Shown here: in pieces, positions 24,354-32,335 of the stretch
How positions within the stretch are numbered: position 1 is the first letter of the stretch
Layout: every line of letters starts with the position of its first letter
Source of the DNA: Rhodococcus sp. SMB37
GTDB lineage: Bacteria; Actinomycetota; Actinomycetes; Mycobacteriales; Mycobacteriaceae
Assembly: GCF_004345605.1 (NCBI RefSeq)
Contig: NZ_SLVY01000004.1
Coordinates: 1-64,000, forward strand
Length of the DNA: 64,000 bases
Direction of reading: 5' to 3'
The notes under the pieces: generated by a model
What the model saw: only the letters and a program-made list of their open reading frames with translations
Told to the model about the DNA's origin: nothing
Databases searched by the model: none
Translations under genes and position numbers: made by a program

Positions 24354-25102
24354 TCCGTCTCCTCCAGTTCTCGTCCGGTGAGCGCGACGAACGCGTCGTC
24401 GAGGTTCTCCGCCGCCGCTCGTGCGACGAGGCCGTCCGGGGTGTCCAGTGCGACGATGTTTCCTGCGTCGAGCAGCGCCACGCGGTCGCAGAGGTGCTCT
24501 ACCTCTTCCATCGCGTGGCTGACCAGCAGAACTGCGACGTCGTCGCCGCGCAGACGCTCGATCGTCTTCCACATCTGTCGCCGCGCGCGGGGATCGAGGC
24601 CGGTGGTGAGTTCGTCGAGGATGACCACACGTGGTCGTCCGACGAGGGCGAGCGCGATCGACAGCCGCTGCTGCTGGCCGCCGGAAAGCTTCTCGAACCG
24701 GATGCCGCGTTGCTCGGTGAGGCCGACCATCTCCAGAAGTTCGCAGGCAGGCATGGGTTTCGGATAGAAGGTGCGATACAGCCCGACGAGCTCGGCGACG
24801 GTCAGCGAACCGTGCAGGGTGGCCTGCTGCAACTGAACACCCAGAACCTGACGGAGGCGGGAGCGGTCACGGTGCGGATCGAGGCCGAGGACACGCACAC
24901 GTCCCCCATCGGGATTCCGCAATCCCGCGACCATCTCGACGGTCGTGGTCTTCCCCGCGCCGTTCGCGCCGACGATGCCGAGGGTCTCGCCGATTCCGAG
25001 TGTGAAGCTCATGTCGTCGACCGCGACCTTGTCGCGGTACCGCTTGTGGAGGTGTTCGGCAACGATCGCCTGTGGAGTGGTGCCCGGGGCGCTGGTGTCC
25101 AT
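24350..25102 (-). CDS. ABC transporter ATP-binding protein
   Basis: The protein is 250 residues with Walker A 'GANGAGKTTT', Q-loop 'LGVQLQQATL', signature 'LSGGQQQRLSIAL', Walker B 'VVILDELTTGLDP' and H-loop 'LLVSHAMEEV'. It is of the drug-efflux (DrrA-like) type. It is the first gene of the leftward operon ATPase-permease-DUF998 and diverges from the kinase gene across 112 bp, so the promoter region is shared. Confidence 0.93.
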   Translation of the reverse strand: MDTSAPGTTPQAIVAEHLHKRYRDKVAVDDMSFTLGIGETLGIVGANGAGKTTTVEMVAGLRNPDGGRVRVLGLDPHRDRSRLRQVLGVQLQQATLHGSLTVAELVGLYRTFYPKPMPACELLEMVGLTEQRGIRFEKLSGGQQQRLSIALALVGRPRVVILDELTTGLDPRARRQMWKTIERLRGDDVAVLLVSHAMEEVEHLCDRVALLDAGNIVALDTPDGLVARAAAENLDDAFVALTGRELEETE

Positions 25103-25214
25103 GACTCCGACGTTAGGAGCCGAGCGTGGGTGATCGCGCGTGCCGGATGTCAGGGATGCCGACCATGACTTTCGGCACCCGCCCGGTGTCGCGGTCGCGG
25201 CTTAGAGTGGTGAC

Positions 25215-26318
25215 GTGCATCGATGGACACCAGAAGGGCTGTCGGGCGTGGCGATGCTCGTCGTCTCGGTCGTGGTGGGCGGGCCGGTACTGTTCGGCGC
25301 CGCTCGGACGGAGATCCCGCGCGCCGTATGGATCGTGCTGTTCGGTGTCCTGCTTGTCGCCCTCTTCGCCGCCGCTGTGACCACACGTCCATCCACGATC
25401 GGCAAGGCGTCGTGGGCGGTGGCGGTCGTCGCGGCATGGGCTGTGGTGTTGACCGCGCCGGAAATGGGTCTGCTTCCGATTCTGCTGGTCGTCGTCGCAG
25501 CCGTGAGCGTCTACGTCGTGCCGGTTCGTATCGGCCTGATCGTGGTGGCGCTCAATACCCTCGTCATCGGGTTGGCCACGGCGCAGCAGACCGGTGATGC
25601 GGGTGCGACGATGCTGACCGGAGGCTTCTACCTCTTGATCCAGCTGGCGACGGTGTTCAGCTCGGTGTCGCTGTTGCGGGAGCAACGAATGCGGCGAGAG
25701 TTGACGGAGGCCCATGTCGAGTTGCAGGCCGCGACCGTCCTGCTGTCGGAATCTGCGCGCACCGCCGAACGATTGCGGATCTCCCGCGACTTGCACGACC
25801 TCATCGGTCACCAGCTCACTGTTCTCGCGCTGGAACTCGAGACGGCGCGGCATCGAGACGGTGAGCGGGCCCGTGAACATGTCGAGCGAGCGAACCGAGT
25901 CGCGCGGGAGTTGCTCGCCGATGTCCGGTCCACGGTGGGGGAACTGCGAGTCGAGCCACTCAACCTCGCAGCCGCCCTGGAGCAGGTGGTGCGCGACCTT
26001 CCCGGGCTCGATGTGCAGATCGACGTCGCACCCGACGTGGATGTCGGAGAAGAGCACGCGGCCGCTTTCGTGCGTGCTGTGCAGGAGATCGTGACGAACG
26101 TTCTCCGCCACGCCGATGCGCGCGTGCTCCGAATCGAGATCTCGTCGGAGGGCGGCGGTGCTGTCCTGTCCGCGGTGGACGACGGTGCCGGAACCCGCAA
26201 GCTGCGTGTGGGCAACGGTCTCCGAGGCATGGCCGAACGGTTCGAGGCCCTCGGTGGGCATGCCACCTTCGACGGGAACCGCGGTTTCCGGGTCAGGGCG
26301 TGGGTACCGGCCTCATGA
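25215..26318 (+). CDS. NarL-type sensor histidine kinase
   Basis: The protein is 367 residues from GTG 25215. It has an N-terminal membrane domain with about five helices (to residue 155). A short coiled region leads to the HisKA_3 phospho-site 'ISRDLHDLIGHQLTV' and a HATPase domain ('EIVTNVLRHADARVLRIEIS', 'DDGAGTRKLRVGNGLRGMAE'). The topology resembles DesK/LiaS-like intramembrane-sensing kinases that watch membrane state or antibiotics. It is translationally coupled to the regulator (ATGA) and divergent from the ABC exporter, its likely target. Confidence 0.92.
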   Translation: MHRWTPEGLSGVAMLVVSVVVGGPVLFGAARTEIPRAVWIVLFGVLLVALFAAAVTTRPSTIGKASWAVAVVAAWAVVLTAPEMGLLPILLVVVAAVSVYVVPVRIGLIVVALNTLVIGLATAQQTGDAGATMLTGGFYLLIQLATVFSSVSLLREQRMRRELTEAHVELQAATVLLSESARTAERLRISRDLHDLIGHQLTVLALELETARHRDGERAREHVERANRVARELLADVRSTVGELRVEPLNLAAALEQVVRDLPGLDVQIDVAPDVDVGEEHAAAFVRAVQEIVTNVLRHADARVLRIEISSEGGGAVLSAVDDGAGTRKLRVGNGLRGMAERFEALGGHATFDGNRGFRVRAWVPAS

Positions 26319-26959
26319 TCCGTGTCGTGGTGGTGGACGACCAGACACTCGTGCGGCAGGGGATCACGAGTCTGCTGGAGGTCGCCGAGATCGAGGTGGT
26401 CGGTGAGGCCGACGACGGCCGTGCGGCCCTCGGCGTCATCTCGTCGACCCGCCCGGATGTGGTTCTGCTGGACCTCAGAATGCCCGGGTACGACGGAATC
26501 TGGACGCTCGAACAACTGCGTGAGCAGGACACGGCGGTGCCGGTGCTCGTGCTCACCACCTTCGACGATGATGCACTCGTACTCGATGCGCTCCGCGCCG
26601 GAGCTCGCGGGTACCTGCTCAAGGACGTCACTCTGGACCAGCTGACGCACGCGGTGCGCACACTGGCCGACGGTGGCACACTCATCGCCCCGTCGATCAC
26701 CGACCGCCTGCTCCGGGCGATCCGATCCGGACCGTCCCCGACCGGGCCCGACGCCTCGCCCGCGCAGGACCTCACCGACCGCGAACTGGAGGTACTGCGC
26801 CTGATGGCAGCGGGCTTCGGCAACCGTCGGATCTCCGAGGCGTTGTTCCTCGCGGAGGGCACGGTCAAGAATCACGTCTCCTCGATTCTGCTCAAACTGG
26901 GAGCCCGCGACCGCACCAACGCGGTACTGAGAGCGCTCCACGATGGAGTTCTGCGCTGA
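26315..26959 (+). CDS. LuxR/NarL-family response regulator
   Basis: The protein is 214 residues. The receiver domain has 'VVVVDDQTLVRQGITSLLEV', phospho-Asp in 'VVLLDLRMPG', and 'YLLKDVTLDQL'. The LuxR helix-turn-helix 'LTDRELEVLRLMAAGFGNRR' with 'EGTVKNHVSSILLKLGARDR' follows. It pairs with the kinase gene it overlaps and probably activates or represses the divergent ABC-DUF998 operon. Confidence 0.94.
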   Translation: MIRVVVVDDQTLVRQGITSLLEVAEIEVVGEADDGRAALGVISSTRPDVVLLDLRMPGYDGIWTLEQLREQDTAVPVLVLTTFDDDALVLDALRAGARGYLLKDVTLDQLTHAVRTLADGGTLIAPSITDRLLRAIRSGPSPTGPDASPAQDLTDRELEVLRLMAAGFGNRRISEALFLAEGTVKNHVSSILLKLGARDRTNAVLRALHDGVLR

Positions 26960-27122
26960 GTGGGTCGCGGGCGGTTCCTGCCGACTTCTCGATGGCCGGG
27001 CGGCTGCTACGCATGGCGGCGCGTTCGCACACAGACATCGGCGTGCTGTGAGGAGAGTATCGATCTCGTAATCGCACGTCCGGCTATGGCGCGGACCAGG
27101 AGAACCCGGCACACTGTGTGAC

Positions 27123-27278
27123 ATGGACCATAGGATGAGTGACGACGAATTGCGGCGTGCCATTCGGGTGCTGCGCGACCGAGCGGACCTCGCACGAAAC
27201 GAGGGTCGCCAGGACGACGCCGACATGCTGGAACGGACCATTCACGAATACCAGCAGGAGATGTCGCAGCGGCTCTGA
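27123..27278 (+). CDS. Small conserved-type hypothetical protein
   Basis: This is a 51-codon frame starting at ATG 27123 or, more likely, the in-frame ATG at 27135 (47 residues, 'MSDDELRRAIRVLRDRADLA'). It is highly charged and predicted as two amphipathic helices ending 'TIHEYQQEMSQRL'. Codon use is that of a real gene, with strong third-position GC. A GG-rich site precedes 27135. Function unknown. Confidence 0.6.
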   Translation: MDHRMSDDELRRAIRVLRDRADLARNEGRQDDADMLERTIHEYQQEMSQRL

Positions 27279-27324
27279 GTGAAGGTTGCGGGTTATGGAG
27301 CGTCGTGGCGGTTAGGGTGACGCC

Positions 27325-28182
27325 ATGGCGATCAAAGATCTGCGCGGCACGAGGTTTCTGATCACGGGCGCGGCCAGTGGAATCGGCCGTGCGCTCGCTC
27401 TGGCGGCGGCCGACGAGGGTGCCGAAGTCATCCTCACCGACCTCCACGCTGATGGCCTCGACGACGTCGTGACGGAAGTCCGCAACCGCGGTGGGGCGGT
27501 GCTGCATTCCGCGGCGTTCGACATCTCCGATTACGACGCCGTCACCGCGTTCGCGAACGAGGTCCACGAGCGATGCGAGTCGGTCGACGTCGTCGCCAAT
27601 GTTGCGGGGGTATCGGTGTGGGGCACGGTCGACCGGCTCGAGCACAAGCACTGGAAGCTCATGGTCGACGTCAACCTCATGGGGCCGATCCATGTCATCG
27701 AGAACTTCGTACCGCCGATGATCGCGGCGCGACGTGGCGGGCACATCGTCAACGTGTCGTCGGCTGCGGGGTTGCTCGCGCTTCCCTGGCACTCGGCGTA
27801 CAGCGCCAGCAAGTTCGGACTGCGGGGTGTGTCGGAGGTGCTCCGCTTCGACCTCAAACGCGACAAGATCGGTGTCTCGCTCGTGGTGCCGGGCGCGGTG
27901 GCGACGCCGCTGGTCGACACGGTGCAGATCGTCGGGGTCGACCGCGATGCTCCCGCAGTTCGCAAGCTCACCGGGCGATTCGTGAAGCATGCGGCCTCAC
28001 CCGAGAAGGTGGCGGGTTGCATCCTCACGGGAATCAAGAAGAACCGCTTCATGGTGTACACGTCGTTCGACACCCGGTTCGGTTTCTGGTGGGCCCGAAA
28101 GTTCGCGCCGCCCTACAACCTCGTCATGCAGGGCGCCAACGACTACTTCCGCAAGGTCCTACGTTCGAGCATGACGAAGTAG
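27325..28182 (+). CDS. SDR-family oxidoreductase
   Basis: The protein is 285 residues. The NAD(P) motif is 'LITGAASGIGRALALAAADE', the active site 'SSAAGLLALPWHSAYSASKF', and the C-terminus is longer than a minimal SDR ('FGFWWARKFAPPYNLVMQGA'), similar to mycobacterial and rhodococcal SDRs with hydrophobic substrates. No pathway genes are adjacent. Its end overlaps the convergent DinB-like gene by 24 bp. Confidence 0.9.
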   Translation: MAIKDLRGTRFLITGAASGIGRALALAAADEGAEVILTDLHADGLDDVVTEVRNRGGAVLHSAAFDISDYDAVTAFANEVHERCESVDVVANVAGVSVWGTVDRLEHKHWKLMVDVNLMGPIHVIENFVPPMIAARRGGHIVNVSSAAGLLALPWHSAYSASKFGLRGVSEVLRFDLKRDKIGVSLVVPGAVATPLVDTVQIVGVDRDAPAVRKLTGRFVKHAASPEKVAGCILTGIKKNRFMVYTSFDTRFGFWWARKFAPPYNLVMQGANDYFRKVLRSSMTK

Positions 28183-28683
28183 CCGGAGCTGGCCGATCTC
28201 GGCGACGTTCTTCGTGAGTTCGACGTCGACCCATGCGACCGTGTGAGCGACGGTCTTGTCCGGGTCGCCCTGCCACGGAAACGGCGCGGGCGAATCGAGG
28301 TCGTCGTCGGTCATCGCGTCGAGGACGGCCACCCACTCGTCGTGCAGGTCGCGTAACCGGGCGATCGAGGCCTCACCGCTACCCGGCCACGTGATCTCGG
28401 TGCGGTCGCGTGGGGTGCGGCCTTGCATGTGGTCCAGTGTCACCGTCCACCACCACTCGATGTGCCACATGACCCACGCGATCGTGGGAACCGGAATCGG
28501 ATCGAGTTCGGCCTCGTCCCAGTCGGGGATCCACAGGCCGTCGGCGCGTTCGTGGACCGTCCAGCAGAGGCCGGTGGGCTCCCACAGGAAATCGTCCGGC
28601 ACGAGCTGATCGAGGTGAAGTTCGAACAGTGACCAGGTCAGGTCGAACTGCCAGCGCAACAGGCCTTGTCGAGAGGACGGCAT
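28159..28683 (-). CDS. DinB-like (four-helix) domain protein
   Basis: The protein is 174 residues from ATG 28683. The DinB superfamily pattern is seen: 'LLRWQFDLTWSLFELHLDQL' at the N-terminus, 'WVMWHIEWWWTVTLDHMQG' with one metal-ligand His, and 'PFPWQGDPDKTVAHTVAWVD' with a second His. Relatives include bacillithiol/mycothiol transferases, often metal-dependent. The substrate is not evident. It follows the nitrobindin gene on the same strand with 20 bp between, so they may be cotranscribed. Confidence 0.85.
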   Translation of the reverse strand: MPSSRQGLLRWQFDLTWSLFELHLDQLVPDDFLWEPTGLCWTVHERADGLWIPDWDEAELDPIPVPTIAWVMWHIEWWWTVTLDHMQGRTPRDRTEITWPGSGEASIARLRDLHDEWVAVLDAMTDDDLDSPAPFPWQGDPDKTVAHTVAWVDVELTKNVAEIGQLRLLRHART

Positions 28684-28703
28684 TCCCCGTATCCCTTCGG
28701 GTT

Positions 28704-29183
28704 TCAGTTCGCGCGCTGGAGTTGCGCGCGAAGATGGTGGGTGAGCGGTGTGTCGGCGTGTGCCATCCACAGGTCATAGGTGAGGGTGTCGCCGTCGAGG
28801 ACGTATCGGCGTGCGAGTTCGTGTACCGGCTTCGAGTCGGGGGAGCGTTCGAGTACGACAGTGACCAGGTCGAGCACGCCGTGGCTGAGCCGGCCGCGCT
28901 GGATCTCGACGAATCCGGTGGGTTGCGACACGAGTAGTTCGATGTCGTTGCCGCTGTTCCGGAGATATCCGTTCTCGGTGTGGAGCGGTCGGGCCTCAGT
29001 GCGGTGGCGGGTTCGGCTCACGTACATCAGGAACGGTTTTCCGGGGATCGAGGCGAACTCGATCGTCTCGTCGTACGAGAAGTCTTCGATGGTGGGGTAG
29101 TGGCCTTCGCCGCCTCCCACCCAGCGACCCGCGAACGCAGCAAGTTCGCCGAGAGGATCGTTGTCGGCCGGATTGTCGGACAT
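28704..29183 (-). CDS. Nitrobindin / peroxynitrite isomerase family
   Basis: The protein is 159 residues with GAGGAG before the ATG. It has the nitrobindin signature GxWxGxGxGxYPTI as '[14 protein letters not shown]' (about 20-33) and the C-terminal heme-proximal His in '[11 protein letters not shown]'. It forms a heme-binding ten-stranded beta barrel that converts peroxynitrite to nitrate and may sense NO. The position next to arcA (divergent) may be linked to nitrogen-oxide stress, but this is only suggestive. Confidence 0.92.
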   Translation of the reverse strand: MSDNPADNDPLGELAAFAGRWVGGGEGHYPTIEDFSYDETIEFASIPGKPFLMYVSRTRHRTEARPLHTENGYLRNSGNDIELLVSQPTGFVEIQRGRLSHGVLDLVTVVLERSPDSKPVHELARRYVLDGDTLTYDLWMAHADTPLTHHLRAQLQRAN

Positions 29184-29263
29184 GGGGAACTCCTCGCGGG
29201 CTGCGCGTGTGTGGGCTGGGCGTGTGCGCCCTCCATCCTCCCGTAGAGAGTTACCGTTGTCGC

Positions 29264-30475
29264 ATGAACCAGCAGTGGGGTGTCGATTCCGAGGTGGGAG
29301 CGCTCACCTCCGTGATGCTGCATCGACCCGGCGCGGAACTCGAACGGCTCACACCCCGGAACAACGATCAGCTCTTGTTCGACGCGTTGCCGTGGGTGGC
29401 GCGGGCCCAGGAGGAACACGACGCGTTCGCCGACGTGTTGCGGAGTCGCGGTGTAGAGGTGCTCCTCCTTTCGGACCTGCTCACCGAAACCCTCGAGGTC
29501 TCCGGAGCGGCGCGGGTGCAGAGTATTTCGTCGGCCGTCGATCCGCGTCGGCTCGGTCACGCTCTGGCGCAGGAACTCGCCGGCCACCTGCGCACCACAC
29601 CCGCATCCGAGCTCGCACGAATCCTGATCGCCGGAATGACTTTCGACGAACTGCCGGCGGCGGGGATGGGTTCGGCGCCGTCGCTCGTGCGAATGATGCA
29701 TCACGGCCCGGACTTCGTCATCAACCCACTCCCCAACCTGCTCTTCACCCGGGATTCGTCGTTCTGGGTGGGTTCGCGCGTGGCGATCTCGACACTCGCG
29801 CTGCCCGCGCGTCGACGGGAAACCAACCTCACCGACCTCATCTATGCATTCCATCCGAAGTTCCTCGGTGTGCGACGCGCGTACGAATCGCACACAGCTC
29901 CCGTCGAAGGTGGCGACGTGTTGCTTCTCGCACCCGGCGTGATCGCAGTGGGAGTCGGGGAGCGGACCAGCCCGGCAGGGGCAGAAGCATTGGCGCGCAG
30001 TGTGTTCGAAGATGGCCTGGCGCATACGGTGCTCGCTGTGCCGATCGAGCAGCGACGGGCGTCGATGCATCTCGACACGGTCTGCACGATGGTCGACGTC
30101 GACGCCGTCGTCATGTATCCCGCCATCCGCGACACGTTGGAGGCATTCACGATTCGACGAGAGGACGGCGCTGCGCGGATATCGGGGCCTCGGCCCTTCC
30201 TCGAGGCGGCGGCCGACGCAATGGGAATCGAGAAGCTCCGGGTGATCGACACGGGGCTCGATTCCGTTGTCGCGGAACGGGAACAGTGGGACGACGGCAA
30301 CAACACCCTCGCGGTTGCGCCGGGCGTGGTCGTTGCGTACGAGCGAAACGTCGAAACCAACACGCGGCTCGAGAATTCCGGAATCGAAGTGCTGCGGATC
30401 GCCGGGTCGGAGCTGGGCTCCGGCCGCGGCGGTCCGCGATGCATGTCGTGCCCGCTCGCGCGGGCGGCACTGTAG
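29264..30475 (+). CDS. arcA: Arginine deiminase
   Basis: The protein is 403 residues from ATG 29264 ('[20 protein letters not shown]'). Guanidino-group-modifying fold: '[20 protein letters not shown]', 'EGGDVLLL', '[15 protein letters not shown]' with the catalytic His, and the nucleophile region '[12 protein letters not shown]' with Cys393 and Cys396. It converts arginine to citrulline and ammonia. There is no arcB, arcC or arcD in the window, so it is not a full ADI operon, as in mycobacteria (Rv1001). Confidence 0.95.
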   Translation: MNQQWGVDSEVGALTSVMLHRPGAELERLTPRNNDQLLFDALPWVARAQEEHDAFADVLRSRGVEVLLLSDLLTETLEVSGAARVQSISSAVDPRRLGHALAQELAGHLRTTPASELARILIAGMTFDELPAAGMGSAPSLVRMMHHGPDFVINPLPNLLFTRDSSFWVGSRVAISTLALPARRRETNLTDLIYAFHPKFLGVRRAYESHTAPVEGGDVLLLAPGVIAVGVGERTSPAGAEALARSVFEDGLAHTVLAVPIEQRRASMHLDTVCTMVDVDAVVMYPAIRDTLEAFTIRREDGAARISGPRPFLEAAADAMGIEKLRVIDTGLDSVVAEREQWDDGNNTLAVAPGVVVAYERNVETNTRLENSGIEVLRIAGSELGSGRGGPRCMSCPLARAAL

Positions 30476-30500
30476 GTCGGGTCGGGGTGAGGCGGACCGT

Positions 30501-30848
30501 TCAGAGAATGTCGCGGACCTTGTCGACGGGGCGCGCGAGCACTGTTCCCTTGTCGGTGACGACAAGGGGGCGTTCGATGAGGATGGGATTCTCGACCATC
30601 GCGACGAGCAGTTCGTCCTCGGATGCCTCGGTGAGGTTCAGCTCCTTGTAGAGCGATTCCTTCTTGCGGATCGCTTCGCTGGGCCGTAGACCCGCGTCAT
30701 CGAGGAGCTTGCGTAGTCCGTCGCGCGACGGCGGGGTCTCGAGATACTTCACGATCGTCGGTTCGAGGCCCTCCTCGCGCAGAAGTGCGAGGGTGTTGCG
30801 AGACGTGCTGCAGCGAGGATTGTGGTAGATCGTTGCGGTGTGTGCCAT
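30501..30848 (-). CDS. ArsC-family arsenate reductase-like protein
   Basis: The protein is 115 residues from ATG 30848 ('MAHTATIYHNPRCSTSRNTL'). The catalytic Cys in 'HNPRCSTSRNTL' and the C-terminal 'ILIERPLVVTDKGTVLARPV' with its anion-binding Arg fit glutaredoxin-type ArsC. Arsenate reduction is likely, but no arsenic-resistance genes surround it. It converges with arcA across 25 bp. Confidence 0.9.
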   Translation of the reverse strand: MAHTATIYHNPRCSTSRNTLALLREEGLEPTIVKYLETPPSRDGLRKLLDDAGLRPSEAIRKKESLYKELNLTEASEDELLVAMVENPILIERPLVVTDKGTVLARPVDKVRDIL

Positions 30849-30975
30849 GTCTCGATTGTGCACTGCCGCTGGGAACGCCGGAAATGTCTCTGTTGAGGTC
30901 GGAGGCGGGGCCCTTTAATATTTCCGAGTTGATATACCTACTCGAAGTGGCTCTATTGTGAAAGGCCCGGGGGAT

Positions 30976-31419
30976 ATGCTCAAAGGTTTCAAGGACTTTC
31001 TGCTGCGCGGAAACGTCATCGAACTCGCAGTTGCCGTCGTGGTCGGCGCCGCTTTCACTGCGATCGTCACTGCGTTCACCGACAACATCATCAACCCGCT
31101 CGTTGCGGCGGTCGGCGGCGACGACGAGATGGGCTTCGGCTTCAAGATCATTGCGTCGAACGAAGCGACCTTCATCAATCTGGGCGCCGTGATCTCCGCG
31201 ATGATCAATTTCGTCATCATCGCCGCAGTCGTGTATTTCGTCCTGATTGTGCCGGTCAACGCTGCGAAGGCGCGGTTCGCACCGGACAAGGAGCCGGAGG
31301 ACGAGCCGCTGAGCGAGACCGATCTGCTCATCCAGATCCGCGACCTGCTCGAGACGGGCAGCTACAACACCGTCGACGACGACACAGACGGTCGCCACAG
31401 CGACAAGGTGCGCGTCTGA
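30976..31419 (+). CDS. mscL2: Second MscL channel
   Basis: The protein is 147 residues from ATG 30976 ('MLKGFKDFLLRGNVIELAVA'); a GTG at 30958 would add six. It has the TM1 pore motif 'AVVVGAAFTAIVTAF' and TM2 'INFVIIAAVVYFVLIVP', then 'DLLIQIRDLLETG' and a polar tail with Asp-rich 'NTVDDDTDGRH'. It is closely similar to the MscL at 11551-11979, with a longer charged C-terminus. The two may differ in gating threshold or expression. A hairpin follows. Confidence 0.95.
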   Translation: MLKGFKDFLLRGNVIELAVAVVVGAAFTAIVTAFTDNIINPLVAAVGGDDEMGFGFKIIASNEATFINLGAVISAMINFVIIAAVVYFVLIVPVNAAKARFAPDKEPEDEPLSETDLLIQIRDLLETGSYNTVDDDTDGRHSDKVRV

Positions 31420-31442
31420 CCTTCGCGATCGCTCGACCGGAC

Positions 31443-31471
31443 CGGCGGTCCCGTGTATTGCGGGGCCGCCG
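31443..31471 (+). terminator. Terminator after mscL2
   Basis: The arms 31443-31452 and 31462-31471 form a 10-bp GC-rich stem with one G-U pair. A pyrimidine-rich stretch follows. It lies 23 bp after the mscL2 stop and 48 bp before the next gene. Confidence 0.65.
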
Positions 31472-31518
31472 CTCTTCTTCCGGTCGAAACCTCTGAAGGA
31501 CGCTGCTAGCCTGCAGTA

Positions 31519-31878
31519 ATGCTCGATATCGTGATCGATTCGGACTCATCCGTCCCACCGTTCGAGCAACTCCGACGGCGGATCGTGGAACTTGTCCGGG
31601 ATGGGGAGTTGATCGCCGGAACGAAGCTGCCCACCGTGCGTGGAATGGCAGAGACCCTCGGGATCGCGCCGAACACGGTGGCGAAGACCTATCGGGAGCT
31701 CGAGCAACTCGGAGTACTCGAAACACGCGGACGGGCCGGGACGTTCATCGCGGATTCGGGCGACCCGACACGCTCGCTCGCACAACAGGCGACGATCGAG
31801 TACGTCGCATCTGCGCGTGTACTGGGAATGTCCGACGAGGAGATCATCGAGTTCGTCGAGGCCGCGCTGCGCGCCTGA
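31519..31878 (+). CDS. GntR-family regulator, YtrA subfamily
   Basis: The protein is 119 residues. The winged HTH is 'ELIAGTKLPTVRGMAETLGI' with 'NTVAKTYRELEQLGVLETRG', and the short C-terminal helical dimerisation tail of about 45 residues defines the YtrA subfamily. These usually control ABC exporters encoded next to them, and none is adjacent here. The target may be elsewhere. Confidence 0.9.
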   Translation: MLDIVIDSDSSVPPFEQLRRRIVELVRDGELIAGTKLPTVRGMAETLGIAPNTVAKTYRELEQLGVLETRGRAGTFIADSGDPTRSLAQQATIEYVASARVLGMSDEEIIEFVEAALRA

Positions 31879-32335
31879 CGGACGACCTTCGCGCGATAGC
31901 ACAGCGTAGCCCGCCGCCCTCACCTCGGTGCTTCGGCAGAATCGGTCGCGGAGATGAGATGATCGAGAACCATGGCACGGAACAACCACTACGAGGCGTT
32001 CCCGCGACAAGTCTCGACCTTTGCAAGTCCACGCTGGATGCGGCCACCTGATCAGGGACTTTCGGGTCCCGGCTGTCCCACGCGGCACCGGCAACATATG
32101 GAACAAATTGCACTTCGAATGATTTCGCCGCAACGATAGATCCATCGTCGGCATTCCCGAAACCAGATCGACTTCCTGGGCCCGCCACGCCACTCGAGTC
32201 AACGGCGTCATCCACTACCGTCGCCACGCACCGGGGGAACAGTGGCTCGGACGGCGCAGGAAATACCGCACAGTGTGCCGATCGAGTTCAGCGAAAGCGG
32301 CACAATTTCGAGTCAATGAAGGAAAGTTGGGACAT
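31879..32335 (+). other. Intergenic region before the BCCT transporter
   Basis: These 457 bp have no supported gene. A 55-codon frame at 31972 (MARNNHYEAFPRQVS...) lacks a ribosome site and family features. The stretch is somewhat lower in GC than its neighbours and has no clear repeat. The BCCT promoter is presumably in the last 150 bp. Confidence 0.4.

Noticed and set aside
31972-32139. A 55-codon gene before the BCCT transporter
   Set aside because: It has no ribosome site, no family features and Pro/Arg-rich composition typical of chance frames.
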